Origin: Candidatus Bathyarchaeota archaeon
GTDB taxonomy: Archaea > Thermoproteota > Bathyarchaeia > TCS64
Length of the DNA stretch: 38,669 nucleotides
Assembly (NCBI GenBank): GCA_017883585.1
Contig: JADGNG010000023.1
Coordinates: 1 to 38,669 of the forward strand
Direction of reading: 5' to 3'
A model generated the notes under the pieces. It was not told the origin of the DNA. It worked only from the letters and a program-made list of their open reading frames with translations, and ran no database searches. Shown piece by piece: positions 25,246 to 34,414 of the stretch. Within the stretch, counting starts at the first letter, position 1. The number at the start of each line of letters is the position of its first letter. The position numbers and the translations under genes are program-made.

Positions 25246-26136
25246 ATGGTCCCGGGCATTTTAATAGGAAAGTGGGCATCTGCCTATGCGATGGGCAGAG
25301 CAGGCGCATTCCTCAGGATACTCCGGCCGGTCAACTCGATTATGCTGGGGGTCGGGGTACTTGTGGGAGTCCTGATCACGGGGGGGCTCCTATCGAGCAT
25401 CCCCCTCGGGAAACTGGCCCTCGCTTTTTTCACCGGCTTCACACTCACCGGCAGCGCCATGGTAATCAACGACTACTTCGACAGGGAGATAGACGCTGTG
25501 AACGAGCCGAGCCGTCCGATCCCGAGCGGCGACATCAAGCCCAACGAGGCGATCATCTACTCCCTGCTGCTCAGCGTCGCCGGGTTAGCCGCCGCCTACC
25601 TCACAAGTCTCCCTAACCTCAACATCGCGGTCTTCTCCTGGATCGTGATGATGGTCTATTCCGCCTGGGGGAAGAGGACGGGGTTCCTCGGTAACCTCAT
25701 GGTGAGCACCTGCATCGGTCTCCCGTTCGTCTACGGTGGGGCCATAGCCGGCAACATTCCGACCTCCCTGCTGTTCAGCGCCTTAGCCTTCCTCTCCAAC
25801 ACCGGCAGGGAGGTCACAAAGGGGATAGTCGACACAGAGGGCGATGCTTCCCGTGGTGTAAATACTATAGCAGTCGCGTATGGGGTGGACAAGGCGGCGT
25901 ACCTCGCCTCCGCCTTCTACCTCGTCGCCGTAGCCGCCTCTATCCTTCCCCCGATCCTTGGCCTCGTCTCTAACTGGTACCTGCCATTCGTGGTGGTCAC
26001 AGACGCGGGCCTAATCTACGGCACAGTCACCCTGCTGTTGGATCACAGTCGTGAAACAAGCAGGAAGGTGAAGAACCAGGTACTCTACTGGATGTTGTTC
26101 GGGCTCCTCGCCTTCGCGGCGGGGAGCCTTCTATAA
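25246..26136 (+). CDS. UbiA-family prenyltransferase, likely digeranylgeranylglyceryl phosphate synthase
   Basis: ILRPVNSIMLGVGVLVGVLITGG...MVINDYFDREIDAVNEPSRPIPSGDIKPNEA...SNTGREVTKGIVDTEGDASRGVNTIAVAYG. Confidence 0.9.
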   Translation: MVPGILIGKWASAYAMGRAGAFLRILRPVNSIMLGVGVLVGVLITGGLLSSIPLGKLALAFFTGFTLTGSAMVINDYFDREIDAVNEPSRPIPSGDIKPNEAIIYSLLLSVAGLAAAYLTSLPNLNIAVFSWIVMMVYSAWGKRTGFLGNLMVSTCIGLPFVYGGAIAGNIPTSLLFSALAFLSNTGREVTKGIVDTEGDASRGVNTIAVAYGVDKAAYLASAFYLVAVAASILPPILGLVSNWYLPFVVVTDAGLIYGTVTLLLDHSRETSRKVKNQVLYWMLFGLLAFAAGSLL

Positions 26137-26152
26137 AACGAAAAGACTAAGC

Positions 26153-26764
26153 TTACCTTGAGGCCTGAGCCACGCGCTCCATCTCGCGCTTCCGGCGAAC
26201 GCCGAAGCTGTTGCCGTCGTTCTGGGCGGCTCCCACGAGCTGGTCAGCGATGATCTCCTCGAAGGTTTTCCTGTTACCGAAGGTCTGCTCCTTGATCCCC
26301 TTCGCGATGAACCTCAGGGCGAGGTCGATCCTGCGCTGGGGCGAGATGTCGACGGCGAGTCTATAGACTACGCCACCGTAGCCGATGCGCGTCGTGTCCT
26401 CGTTCGGCGAGCAGTTCTCGACCGCGCGTACGAGCACCTCGATGGGGTTCCTGCCCGTCTTCACGTAGACGATCTTGAAGGCAGTCCTCACCGCGTTCAT
26501 TACGCGTGGCTTGTCACCACCGCTGCTCCCTGGCTTCAGGAGGTCGTTGGTGAAGCGCTCAACAATGCTCATCTCACTCTTCTGGAACTTCCTGGCCTCG
26601 TGGCGACCACCGGAGTGGGGCATGAAGACGGGAGAGATCTTTAGGTACCTCTTGAGGCCGGGGTCCCGGACCTCTATGTTCTCGAAGCTCCACTCGCCGA
26701 ATAGCTTTATGCCGCCGGTTCCCGCTGTAGTGGCCTCGATTGTTACTTCTGGTTCTTCGCTCAC
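26153..26764 (-). CDS. rps7: Ribosomal protein S7 (uS7)
   Basis: KLFGEWSFENIEVRDPGLKRYLKISPVFMPHSGGRHEARKFQKSEMSIVERFTNDLLKPG...GIKEQTFGNRKTFEEIIADQLVGAAQNDGNSFGVRRKREMERVAQASR. Confidence 0.96.
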   Translation of the reverse strand: MSEEPEVTIEATTAGTGGIKLFGEWSFENIEVRDPGLKRYLKISPVFMPHSGGRHEARKFQKSEMSIVERFTNDLLKPGSSGGDKPRVMNAVRTAFKIVYVKTGRNPIEVLVRAVENCSPNEDTTRIGYGGVVYRLAVDISPQRRIDLALRFIAKGIKEQTFGNRKTFEEIIADQLVGAAQNDGNSFGVRRKREMERVAQASR

Positions 26765-26871
26765 TTGGCCGATCGCCTCGGATTGCAGAGGGGAAGAGTA
26801 GGAACGTGAATAAAAGGCTTACCGAAGATCACCAGACTTATAATAATGAAGCATAGAGCGCTAAGGGTACA

Positions 26872-28065
26872 ATGTCGCGAAAAGGATACAGTGTTTCCTA
26901 CATTATCCTATGCGTCGTTGCCCTCATCGCAATGTTTTCAACGAGCCTCGTCAACCCCCTCCTCGCTATATTCGCAAAGAACATAGGCGCGACGGGGGTG
27001 ATGATAGGCCTCAGCGTCGCCGCCTACTGGGTGGCGAGGGTGCTGCTCGAGATACCGAGCGGCTTCATCTCCTCCCGCTGGGGCTACTACTGGCCAATGT
27101 TCCTCGGGCTCGTGCTCACCGCGGTGGGCACCTTCTATAACGCCTTCGTGACCGACCCGGTTCAGCTCATAATCGCTAGGGGGTTGCAGGGCTTTGGCGC
27201 GCCTCTCTTCTTCGCCGTCTCGATGACAATGATCCTGAACATGTTCCCTCTGGAGACGCGTGGGAGCGCGATGGGGATATTCCAGGGGATCGAGTTCGGT
27301 GGGACTATACTCGGCTCGACCGTCAGCGGCTTCGTAATTACGGGGCTCGGCTTCTTCGGCGGCTTCATTCTATCCGGGATACTCTGCGTAATCGCCGTGG
27401 CGCTCATACTAGTACCCAGGATCAAGAAGGAGTCCTTGGCAATCCCCAAGTCCCGGCCCATGAACGTAGCTGATATCCCGAAGATGTTCCGTAACAAGAC
27501 GCTCCTCGCCATCTGCCTAGCGACCTTCGTATCATTCGTGGTGAGTCAGGGTGTGCTCTACACGACCTACCCACTCTACGCCAACGGGACGCTTCAGATG
27601 AGCCTCACGGACATCGGCCTCATCATGGGGGCGAGGTCGGTTGGCTACGTCCTCGCGATTTTCACGATGGGGATAATCTCCGACAGGATCGGGAGGAAGC
27701 CGGTGTTGATGTTTGGGGTAGCGGCTACCTGTATAATGGTCCTCCCTCTGGCACTCGTATCTGGGCTCCTCATGACAATGGGCATCTTCTTCCTCCTCGG
27801 CATAACTACCGGCGCGGTCTGGATAATAGGCCCCGTGTTCGCCGCCGAGGCCGTCGACTCCGAGAGCAGGGGCGCTGCGGTAGGGACATACCGTACATTC
27901 TTCGACCTGGGCTCGATATTCGGCCCGATAATCATGACCTGGGTTCTCGCCGTCCAAGGCGCCTCCTGGACATTCTATCTCTCCTCGATAATGCTGGCGG
28001 TCGCCTTCGTGCCGAGCCTGATGACGACGGAGACGAAGCTAAAAGCGAAGAAAACAGACAACTGA
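26872..28065 (+). CDS. Major facilitator superfamily transporter
   Basis: About 12 hydrophobic segments; LEIPSGFISSRWGYYWPM, RGLQGFGAPLFF, MGIISDRIGRKPVLMFG motif. TATA-like ttataata about 27 nt before the ATG. Confidence 0.93.
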   Translation: MSRKGYSVSYIILCVVALIAMFSTSLVNPLLAIFAKNIGATGVMIGLSVAAYWVARVLLEIPSGFISSRWGYYWPMFLGLVLTAVGTFYNAFVTDPVQLIIARGLQGFGAPLFFAVSMTMILNMFPLETRGSAMGIFQGIEFGGTILGSTVSGFVITGLGFFGGFILSGILCVIAVALILVPRIKKESLAIPKSRPMNVADIPKMFRNKTLLAICLATFVSFVVSQGVLYTTYPLYANGTLQMSLTDIGLIMGARSVGYVLAIFTMGIISDRIGRKPVLMFGVAATCIMVLPLALVSGLLMTMGIFFLLGITTGAVWIIGPVFAAEAVDSESRGAAVGTYRTFFDLGSIFGPIIMTWVLAVQGASWTFYLSSIMLAVAFVPSLMTTETKLKAKKTDN

Positions 28066-28094
28066 GCCTGTGGAAACTAATCTATCTTAGAATT

Positions 28095-28511
28095 TTACCT
28101 GGTCGGCTTCTGGATCTTTCCGATCACTAGGAGGTTGAGCGGAACCCCGTTCACGGCGTTCACCTTGTAACGGACGCCGGGGATATCACCCATGCTGCGG
28201 CTGCGGGGGCCGTGGATGCCCTCGATGGTGACCTCGTCGTGTTCGTCGACGAAGTTGAGAGCGCCGTCGCCTGGGAGGAAAGCCGTGGCGAGTCGACCGT
28301 TCTTGATGATCTGGATGCGAACGCACTTGCGGATGGCGGAGTTAGGCTGCTTGGACTCAACGCCCACCTTCTGGAGTACGATACCCCTACCCATAGGAGC
28401 GCCCATGAGGAGATCCTTCTTCTCCGTTCTGCGCTTCATGCGGAGGACGAAGTCCTTGCTCTTGTACCGCATAGCCCTCCTGTTATTTTTAAGCCTGCGG
28501 CCAGCGAACAT
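28095..28511 (-). CDS. rps12: Ribosomal protein S12 (uS12)
   Basis: [99 protein letters not shown]; upstream ATG at 28535 also possible. Confidence 0.96.
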   Translation of the reverse strand: MFAGRRLKNNRRAMRYKSKDFVLRMKRRTEKKDLLMGAPMGRGIVLQKVGVESKQPNSAIRKCVRIQIIKNGRLATAFLPGDGALNFVDEHDEVTIEGIHGPRSRSMGDIPGVRYKVNAVNGVPLNLLVIGKIQKPTR

Positions 28512-28660
28512 ACCGTTAGTCAAACGATTCTCCACCTTCCCGTGTCGGCTGACATGTTTAAACTTTACGCATCCCCAAAACTTTACCCCTGTCTTGATTG
28601 AAAACGGCTACAATTAGTCGACTCTCAAGGATCAGTATGGTTTATAGATGTGAACCGAAC

Positions 28661-28670
28661 CTTTTTATCC
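28661..28670 (+). promoter_or_regulatory. Putative TATA box of the EF-1A gene
   Basis: ctttttatcc upstream of gtaggagattagagaaATG. Confidence 0.45.
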
Positions 28671-28705
28671 ACCATCCAGTTCGGATTGAGTAGGAGATTA
28701 GAGAA

Positions 28706-30001
28706 ATGAGCGGAAAAGAGAAGCCACACATTAACCTGATCATCATCGGACACGTTGATCACGGTAAGAGCACGAGCATTGGCCACCTGTTCTATGACGC
28801 TGGCGCTATCGACGAGAAGTACGCGAAGGACATGGAGGCCGAGTCCAAGGCTATGGGCAAGGAGTCCTTCAAGTATGCATGGCTCCTCGACAGGCTCAAG
28901 GAGGAGCGTGAACGTGGTATCACGATCGACCTCGCCTTCTACAAGCTAGAGACGGCGAAGAACTTCTTCACGGTCATCGACAGCCCCGGCCATCGCGACT
29001 TCGTCAAGAACATGGTCACGGGCGCGAGCCAGGCAGACGGCGCGATCCTCCTCATCTCAGCCAAGAAGGGCGAGTACGAGTCAGGAACAAACCCCGGAGG
29101 CCAGACGCGTGAGCACGCCTTCCTCGCTTATACCTTGGGAGTTAGACAAGTCGTTGTCGCCATCAACAAGATGGACGACCCCACGGTCGCGTGGAGCGAG
29201 CAGCGCTACCAGGAAGTCAAGGACGGGATAACAACCCTCCTCAAGCTTGTCGGCTACGACACGAGCAAGATCAACTATGTGCCAGTCAGCGGCTGGGGAG
29301 GCGACAACCTCGTCAAGAGGAGCGCCAACATGCCCTGGTACAAGGGCCCGACACTCATTGAGGCACTCGACACATTCGTGATGCCATCAAAGCCGACTGA
29401 CAAGCCACTGAGGATCCCAGTACAGGAGATCTACACCATCCGCGGTGTTGGTACTACCCCTGTCGGCAAGGTCGAGACTGGAGTACTCAAGGTGAACGAG
29501 GACATTGTCTTCATGCCAAGTGGCGAGAAGGGCAAGGTCAACAGCATCGAGACCCATTACACACGTCTAGAGCAGGCAGGTCCTGGTGACAACATAGGCT
29601 TCAACGTCAAGGGCGTCGACCGTGAAAAGATAAAGCGCGGCGAGGTCGCCAGCCACCTGAATACACCCTGCAAGGTTGCAAAGTCATTCAAGGGCAGGAT
29701 TTTCATCATCCACCACCCCACCGCAGTCGGCCCAGGCTACACACCTGTACTACACATCCACACAGCCCAGATCGCATGCAAGTTCGAGGCTATCGAGGCC
29801 AAGCTTGACCCCAGGACGGGACAGGTCGTGGAGCAGAATCCCACATACCTCAGGACGGGAGAGGCCGCGATCGTAAAGTTCGTGCCCCTCCAGCCAATCG
29901 CCATCGAGGCCTTCAAGGACTTCGCACCACTCGGTAGGTTCGCCCTGCGCGACATGGGCACGACCATCGGAGCCGGCATCGTCCTCGAAGTCGAGGAATA
30001 A
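28706..30001 (+). CDS. tuf: Translation elongation factor EF-1 alpha
   Basis: INLIIIGHVDHGKSTSIGHLFYDAGAIDEKYAKDMEAES...DSPGHRDFVKNMVTGASQADGAILLISAKKGEYESG...AINKMDD. Confidence 0.98.
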   Translation: MSGKEKPHINLIIIGHVDHGKSTSIGHLFYDAGAIDEKYAKDMEAESKAMGKESFKYAWLLDRLKEERERGITIDLAFYKLETAKNFFTVIDSPGHRDFVKNMVTGASQADGAILLISAKKGEYESGTNPGGQTREHAFLAYTLGVRQVVVAINKMDDPTVAWSEQRYQEVKDGITTLLKLVGYDTSKINYVPVSGWGGDNLVKRSANMPWYKGPTLIEALDTFVMPSKPTDKPLRIPVQEIYTIRGVGTTPVGKVETGVLKVNEDIVFMPSGEKGKVNSIETHYTRLEQAGPGDNIGFNVKGVDREKIKRGEVASHLNTPCKVAKSFKGRIFIIHHPTAVGPGYTPVLHIHTAQIACKFEAIEAKLDPRTGQVVEQNPTYLRTGEAAIVKFVPLQPIAIEAFKDFAPLGRFALRDMGTTIGAGIVLEVEE

Positions 30002-30066
30002 ACGCTCTCTCCACCCTTTTTCGATACATTTAAGTTCTCAGCAATCTGACAAGACGGGGAACAGGT

Positions 30067-30375
30067 ATGGCGCGGCGCGCACGAATCAAGCTCACAAGTA
30101 CCGACACCCAGAAGCTCGAGGGTGTATGCGACGAGATCAGGGACATCGCCCAGAAGATAGGCGTCAAACTTGTAGGACCCATACCATTACCGACGAAGAA
30201 GCTCGTAGTCCCCACTAGGAGGACCCCTTGCGGTGACGGCAGTAAGACATGGGACAAGTACGAGATGCGGGTACACAAGAGGCTCATCGAGATCGATGCA
30301 CGCGACCGTGTGATGCGTAGTATAATGCGTATACGTGTACCCAACGAAGTCTACATAGAGATGGAGATAAAGTAG
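30067..30375 (+). CDS. rps10: Ribosomal protein S10 (uS10)
   Basis: MARRARIKLTSTDTQKLEGVCDEIRDIAQKIGVKLVGPIPLPTKKLVVPTRRTPCGDGSKTWDKYEMRVHKRLIEI. Confidence 0.97.
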   Translation: MARRARIKLTSTDTQKLEGVCDEIRDIAQKIGVKLVGPIPLPTKKLVVPTRRTPCGDGSKTWDKYEMRVHKRLIEIDARDRVMRSIMRIRVPNEVYIEMEIK

Positions 30376-30474
30376 CTCCATTCACGTCTTAGCAAGCCAT
30401 TTTCTGCCCCATTTAGGGCAACTGTTTTTAACGACTTGCGTTTAACGCTTATTCCTTCCAAGGAAGAGTGAATT

Positions 30475-31422
30475 ATGGCAAAACGTATCCTGGTCGCTCT
30501 CGGGGGTAACGCCATTAAGCAGCCCGACGAGAAGGGGACCTTCGAAGAGCAGATGAAGAACGTTGAGACCGCCTGCAAGCAGATAGCGCAGCTTGTGAGG
30601 CACGGGTATCAGCTAGTCATCACCCACGGCAACGGACCACAGGTGGGGAACCTCGCCATCCAGCAGGAAGCCGCGGCTGACCAGGTCCCCTCCCAGCCCC
30701 TCGTCGTGCTCGGTGCTATGACCCAGGGCCAGATCGGGTACATGATGCAGCAGCAGCTACACAACATCCTCGATGGCGACGGCAAAGATGTCGCCACCAT
30801 CGTCACGCAAGTACTCGTAAGCCCGGAAGACCCGGACTTCAAGGACCCCACGAAGCCCGTCGGCCCATTCTACACAGAGGAGATCGCCAAGAAGCTTTCA
30901 GCCGAGCGCGGCTGGGTGGTAAAGAAGGTCCGCCCCACAGGAGACAAGACGTGGAGGCGCGTCGTACCATCCCCAGCACCCCTTGGGATCGCTGAGGCGA
31001 GGGCCATCAGGATGATGGTTGAGGCGGGCATGATAGTCATAGCCTCCGGCGGAGGCGGCATACCAGTCTACAGGAACAAGTCAGGCAAGCTCGAGGGGGT
31101 GGACGCCGTAATCGACAAGGACAGAGCCGGCGCGAAGCTCGCCGAGGAGGTCGGCTCAAACGTCCTCCTCATCCTCACCGACGTAGAGTACGCCATGACG
31201 GATTACGGGAAGCCGACGCAAGCCCCGATCCACAGGATGACCGTGCAGGAGGCTAAGAAGCTCCTCTCCGAGGGACACTTCGGAGCCGGTAGCATGGGGC
31301 CAAAGGTGGAGGCTGCCCTCGGCTTCGTCGAGAGGGGCGGCGAGCGCGCCATAATCACGAGCCTTGAAAAAGCCGTCGACGCCCTCGGGGACAAGACGGG
31401 GACCCATATCGTCCCCGCATGA
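30475..31422 (+). CDS. arcC: Carbamate kinase
   Basis: MAKRILVALGGNAIKQPDEKGTFEEQMKNVETACKQIAQLVRHGYQLVITHGNGPQVGNLAIQQEAA...ASGGGGIPVYRN...LEGVDAVIDKDRAGAKLAEEVGSNVLLILTDV. Confidence 0.95.
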   Translation: MAKRILVALGGNAIKQPDEKGTFEEQMKNVETACKQIAQLVRHGYQLVITHGNGPQVGNLAIQQEAAADQVPSQPLVVLGAMTQGQIGYMMQQQLHNILDGDGKDVATIVTQVLVSPEDPDFKDPTKPVGPFYTEEIAKKLSAERGWVVKKVRPTGDKTWRRVVPSPAPLGIAEARAIRMMVEAGMIVIASGGGGIPVYRNKSGKLEGVDAVIDKDRAGAKLAEEVGSNVLLILTDVEYAMTDYGKPTQAPIHRMTVQEAKKLLSEGHFGAGSMGPKVEAALGFVERGGERAIITSLEKAVDALGDKTGTHIVPA

Positions 31423-31529
31423 TGCTCCAGCTTAAATCCGGATATACTACGTTCTTTACAATCATCCTTTGTGTAGATAATCACGCCCCTTCTAATACAA
31501 CTCGGAGTCGGTGAAAAGCCGGACTCTGC

Positions 31530-31775
31530 ATAGAGTTCGCGCTGAAGAAGATCGGTAAACTGATAACGATTATCCTCGACCTTGTCTTCATCGGCTTCGA
31601 ACTGCTCACCCGCAAGGGGATAATCACCTTCAATTACGATGCATTCTTTGATTGGGCCAACGGCGTTATCTGGCAGGTAAGGGCGCTGGAAGGTGTGCTC
31701 AACATCATAATCGAGAACCTCCCCGTCGCCGCCAGCCTGCTTGTGGTCTTCGCCATCGACCTTAAGATGAGCTGA
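31530..31775 (+). other. Small membrane-protein-like reading frame lacking a canonical start codon
   Basis: Open after an in-frame TGA: AKAGLC-IEFALKKIGKLITIILDLVFIGFELLTRKGIITFNYDAFFDWANGVIWQVRALEGVLNIIIENLPVAASLLVVFAIDLKMS* (TGA 31773-31775); no ATG/GTG/TTG near its N-terminus. Confidence 0.4.
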
Positions 31776-32307
31776 GCTTCAGGCAGTAGAGGGTCTCGAA
31801 GAAAAGGGGAGCCTCCTCTTCCACTTCCCACTTGTAGCCGTATTTCTCTAGTTCTATACCTGTCTCAGAGGAAACAATCAGCAAGATCGAGCCGCCGGGT
31901 CTCAGGTGGGTCATCGCATCATCGAGGAATCGCACGATCACATCCGCGCCTCCTTGACCTCCATCCCATGTCCTGTCTTGCAAGCCGCCCTCAGATGGGA
32001 GGTATGGCGGATTGAAGACGATCCAGTCGAAAACTCCCTCCACATCGTCGAAGAGATCCGATACGACGAACTCCATCTTATCGATAACGCCCGCGTCCCG
32101 TGCCCTCCACTTCGCTGCCTCGATTGCTAGCGGGTTGATATCAACGGCTAACACGTGGCTAACCTCCGGCTGCATGGCCGCGGTGACTGCCTGTATTCCG
32201 CTGCCCGTCCCCATGTCGAGGACGATCCCCTTTACGAGTCGTTCGACACATTTGCTTAGGAGGTACGAGTCCTCCGAGGGCAGGTAGACGGGCTCCATGC
32301 CGTACAT
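31762..32307 (-). CDS. HemK/Mtq2-like N5-glutamine class I methyltransferase
   Basis: VYLPSEDSYLLSKCVERLVKGIVLDMGTGSGIQAVTAAM...VLAVDINPLAIEAAKWRA...FDWIVFNPPYLPSEG; NPPY motif. Confidence 0.92.
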   Translation of the reverse strand: MYGMEPVYLPSEDSYLLSKCVERLVKGIVLDMGTGSGIQAVTAAMQPEVSHVLAVDINPLAIEAAKWRARDAGVIDKMEFVVSDLFDDVEGVFDWIVFNPPYLPSEGGLQDRTWDGGQGGADVIVRFLDDAMTHLRPGGSILLIVSSETGIELEKYGYKWEVEEEAPLFFETLYCLKLSSS

Positions 32308-32348
32308 TACTCGTTTGCCACAGATTGGTCTTACTATTAATGGAGTGA

Positions 32349-33803
32349 TCAGTAGGTTCTAGAGACGTAGGCGACGCACTTCGCCTCGTCTCCGCAGACT
32401 ATGCAGGGGCCCGTCGGCTCCTCGCGGTGATCCCACAGGGTTCCCCTGATCTCGCCGCTCACCTGTTCCTTCAACTTCTCGGCGCAGCTAACGTCACCGC
32501 ACCAATTTATACGGACGAGCTTCTTCTGCTCCATGTAGTCGCGTAGCTGGTCCGTCGTGGAGGCAGTGGTGAGGCGCTCCTCTAGCACCTTCTTGCTCCT
32601 GGTGGCCAGGTTCTCCTGGACGGCGGCGAACAGGTTCCTCGTGACGGCTGGGAGGTCCTTGAGCTCTGCCTTGCTCTTCTCGAATGTATCCCTCCTGACG
32701 AAGGTGACGGTCTTTGAGTCGGCTTCGCGTGGACCAACCTCGAGGCGGAGCGGGACGCCGAACATCTCCCACTTGTAGTACTTCTCGCCAGGGCGGAGAC
32801 GGTCATCGTCGTCGAGGACCATCCTTATGCCTGCGTCAGTGAGGGTCTTCGCGACCTCCTTTGCGTAGCTCTTGCTGATCTCCTCCTTTCCCTTGACCGG
32901 GATGGGGATGACAACGACCTGCTTTGGCGCGATTATAGGCGGAAGGATGAGTCCATGGTCATCGCCGTGCTGGCTAATGACCGCGGCTAGGGTCCTGCCG
33001 AAGCCCATGCCGTAGCATGTGTTCGTCGCGTTGACCTGCTCCCCTTTCTCGTTTTCGTAGGTGATCTCGAACGCCTTCCCGAAGTTGTAGCCTAGCTGGT
33101 GGACGGTCCCTATCTGGTTCGATCTACCGTCAGGGTTCCATGCGTCGAAGGCGACGCTGTAGTCTGCCCCGGCGAACTTGTCGAACTCCGGGCGCTTGAG
33201 GCGTATGTAGCTGATTCCGAGGGCGTCGTAGACCTGACTGTAGATGTCTATCGCCATGAGCACGTTCGCTTCAGCCTCTTCGTAGGTGGCGTGAGCCGTG
33301 TGTCCCTCGTTCCAGAGGAACTCGCGTCCCCTATAGAGCGGGCGGGTAGCCTTCGTCTCGTAGCGGTAGACGTTGCAGGTCTGGTTCATCCGAATCGGCA
33401 GATCAGCATGGCTCCTTGTCCAGAGCTTGAACATCGGGTAGATGGCGGTCTCGCTCGTCGGGCGCAGCACCAGCCTCCTCTCCAGCTCGTTATCGCCGGC
33501 GTGCGTGATCCAGAAGACCTCGCCGCTGAAGCCTTTGATGTGCTTCTCCTCCTTCTGGAAGCTGTCCTCGGGTATGACTACCGGGAACTGCATGGGGTCG
33601 TGCCCCGAGGCGTCGAGCTTCTCCTCGAGCATCGCTATGATGCGCTTAGCTGTGGCGAAGCCCCAGCCGGTGTAGACCGTGAAGCCCTTGACGGGGTAGC
33701 GGTCGTCGGCTATCTTCGCCTCCAGCAGTATGTTGTCGTACCACTCACTGAAGTTCTCTTTCTTGATGAGTTCCTTCTTTTCTGAGGATTGGTTCCCGGT
33801 CAT
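32349..33803 (-). CDS. proS: Prolyl-tRNA synthetase (archaeal/eukaryotic type)
   Basis: NFSEWYDNILLEAKIADDRYPVKGFTVYTGWGFATAKRIIAML...LRPTSETAIYPMFKLWTRSHADLPIRMNQTCNVYRYETKATRPLYRGREFLWNEGHTAHAT. Confidence 0.97.
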   Translation of the reverse strand: MTGNQSSEKKELIKKENFSEWYDNILLEAKIADDRYPVKGFTVYTGWGFATAKRIIAMLEEKLDASGHDPMQFPVVIPEDSFQKEEKHIKGFSGEVFWITHAGDNELERRLVLRPTSETAIYPMFKLWTRSHADLPIRMNQTCNVYRYETKATRPLYRGREFLWNEGHTAHATYEEAEANVLMAIDIYSQVYDALGISYIRLKRPEFDKFAGADYSVAFDAWNPDGRSNQIGTVHQLGYNFGKAFEITYENEKGEQVNATNTCYGMGFGRTLAAVISQHGDDHGLILPPIIAPKQVVVIPIPVKGKEEISKSYAKEVAKTLTDAGIRMVLDDDDRLRPGEKYYKWEMFGVPLRLEVGPREADSKTVTFVRRDTFEKSKAELKDLPAVTRNLFAAVQENLATRSKKVLEERLTTASTTDQLRDYMEQKKLVRINWCGDVSCAEKLKEQVSGEIRGTLWDHREEPTGPCIVCGDEAKCVAYVSRTY

Positions 33804-33933
33804 TGTTCCTCAACCCTTCGTCTGGTTGGGTGGTGATTAAAAAGGTGTTGTGGTTTCCCCTTTTTTTGTTCATAAAAACTTTAAAAAACTGATCCTCGCG
33901 CGGGCATGTCCCGCATGCGGCTCACTTTCGGGC

Positions 33934-34101
33934 TTAGTACCTTCTCGGTGGCCTGTGCTTAGCGAAGCATTCGTTGCAGTAGACAGGCCTACCATCGGTC
34001 GGCTTGAAGGGAACTTCACATTCCTTTCCGCAGTCCGAGCAGGTCGCCTTATGCATCTCCCGTGGTCCACGGTCGAAGCTGCGCCTTTCGCGGTAATCCA
34101 T
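33934..34101 (-). CDS. Small CxxC...CxxC zinc-finger protein
   Basis: 55 aa MDYRERRSFDRGPREMHKATCSDCGKECEVPFKPTDGRPVYCNECFAKHRPPRRY; below the ORF-track cutoff; matches the CxxCxxC small zinc-binding family common in archaea/bacteria. Confidence 0.85.
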   Translation of the reverse strand: MDYRERRSFDRGPREMHKATCSDCGKECEVPFKPTDGRPVYCNECFAKHRPPRRY

Positions 34102-34414
34102 TTCATTTCTCTCCTTGTATAGTCGGCCACCTATTCGGAGCCCGATTATACAGAGTGATGGGAAGTCTTTCTTGCCTTTAAATCTATGTATGTTTCATGG
34201 CGTCGTTTGACCACTTTATCTTTTATCACGCTGAGTTTGTCCCTCTTCTCTTTCTTTCTTTTTTACCATTATTTTCGAGATCTTCTTTGTAACACTGCTT
34301 TTATTGAGAAGTGAGGCGAAAAAGGGGACAAGACCTCATTATCCTTGGTTTTAGACATGTCCGGTTACACTTTAGATATGGTTTTTATCTGACCCGACTG
34401 AAGGTCTCTACGCT

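Noticed and set aside
33099-33785. 228-aa forward ORF antisense to proS
   Set aside because: Shadow ORF; proS on the other strand is unambiguous.
34131-34414. T-rich intergenic region with a possible C/D box sRNA (gtgatgg) and a small reverse ORF (KVVKRRHETYIDLKARKTSHHSV)
   Set aside because: Box C/D spacing not convincing and the ORF is under 35 aa with only a weak GTG start; insufficient support.
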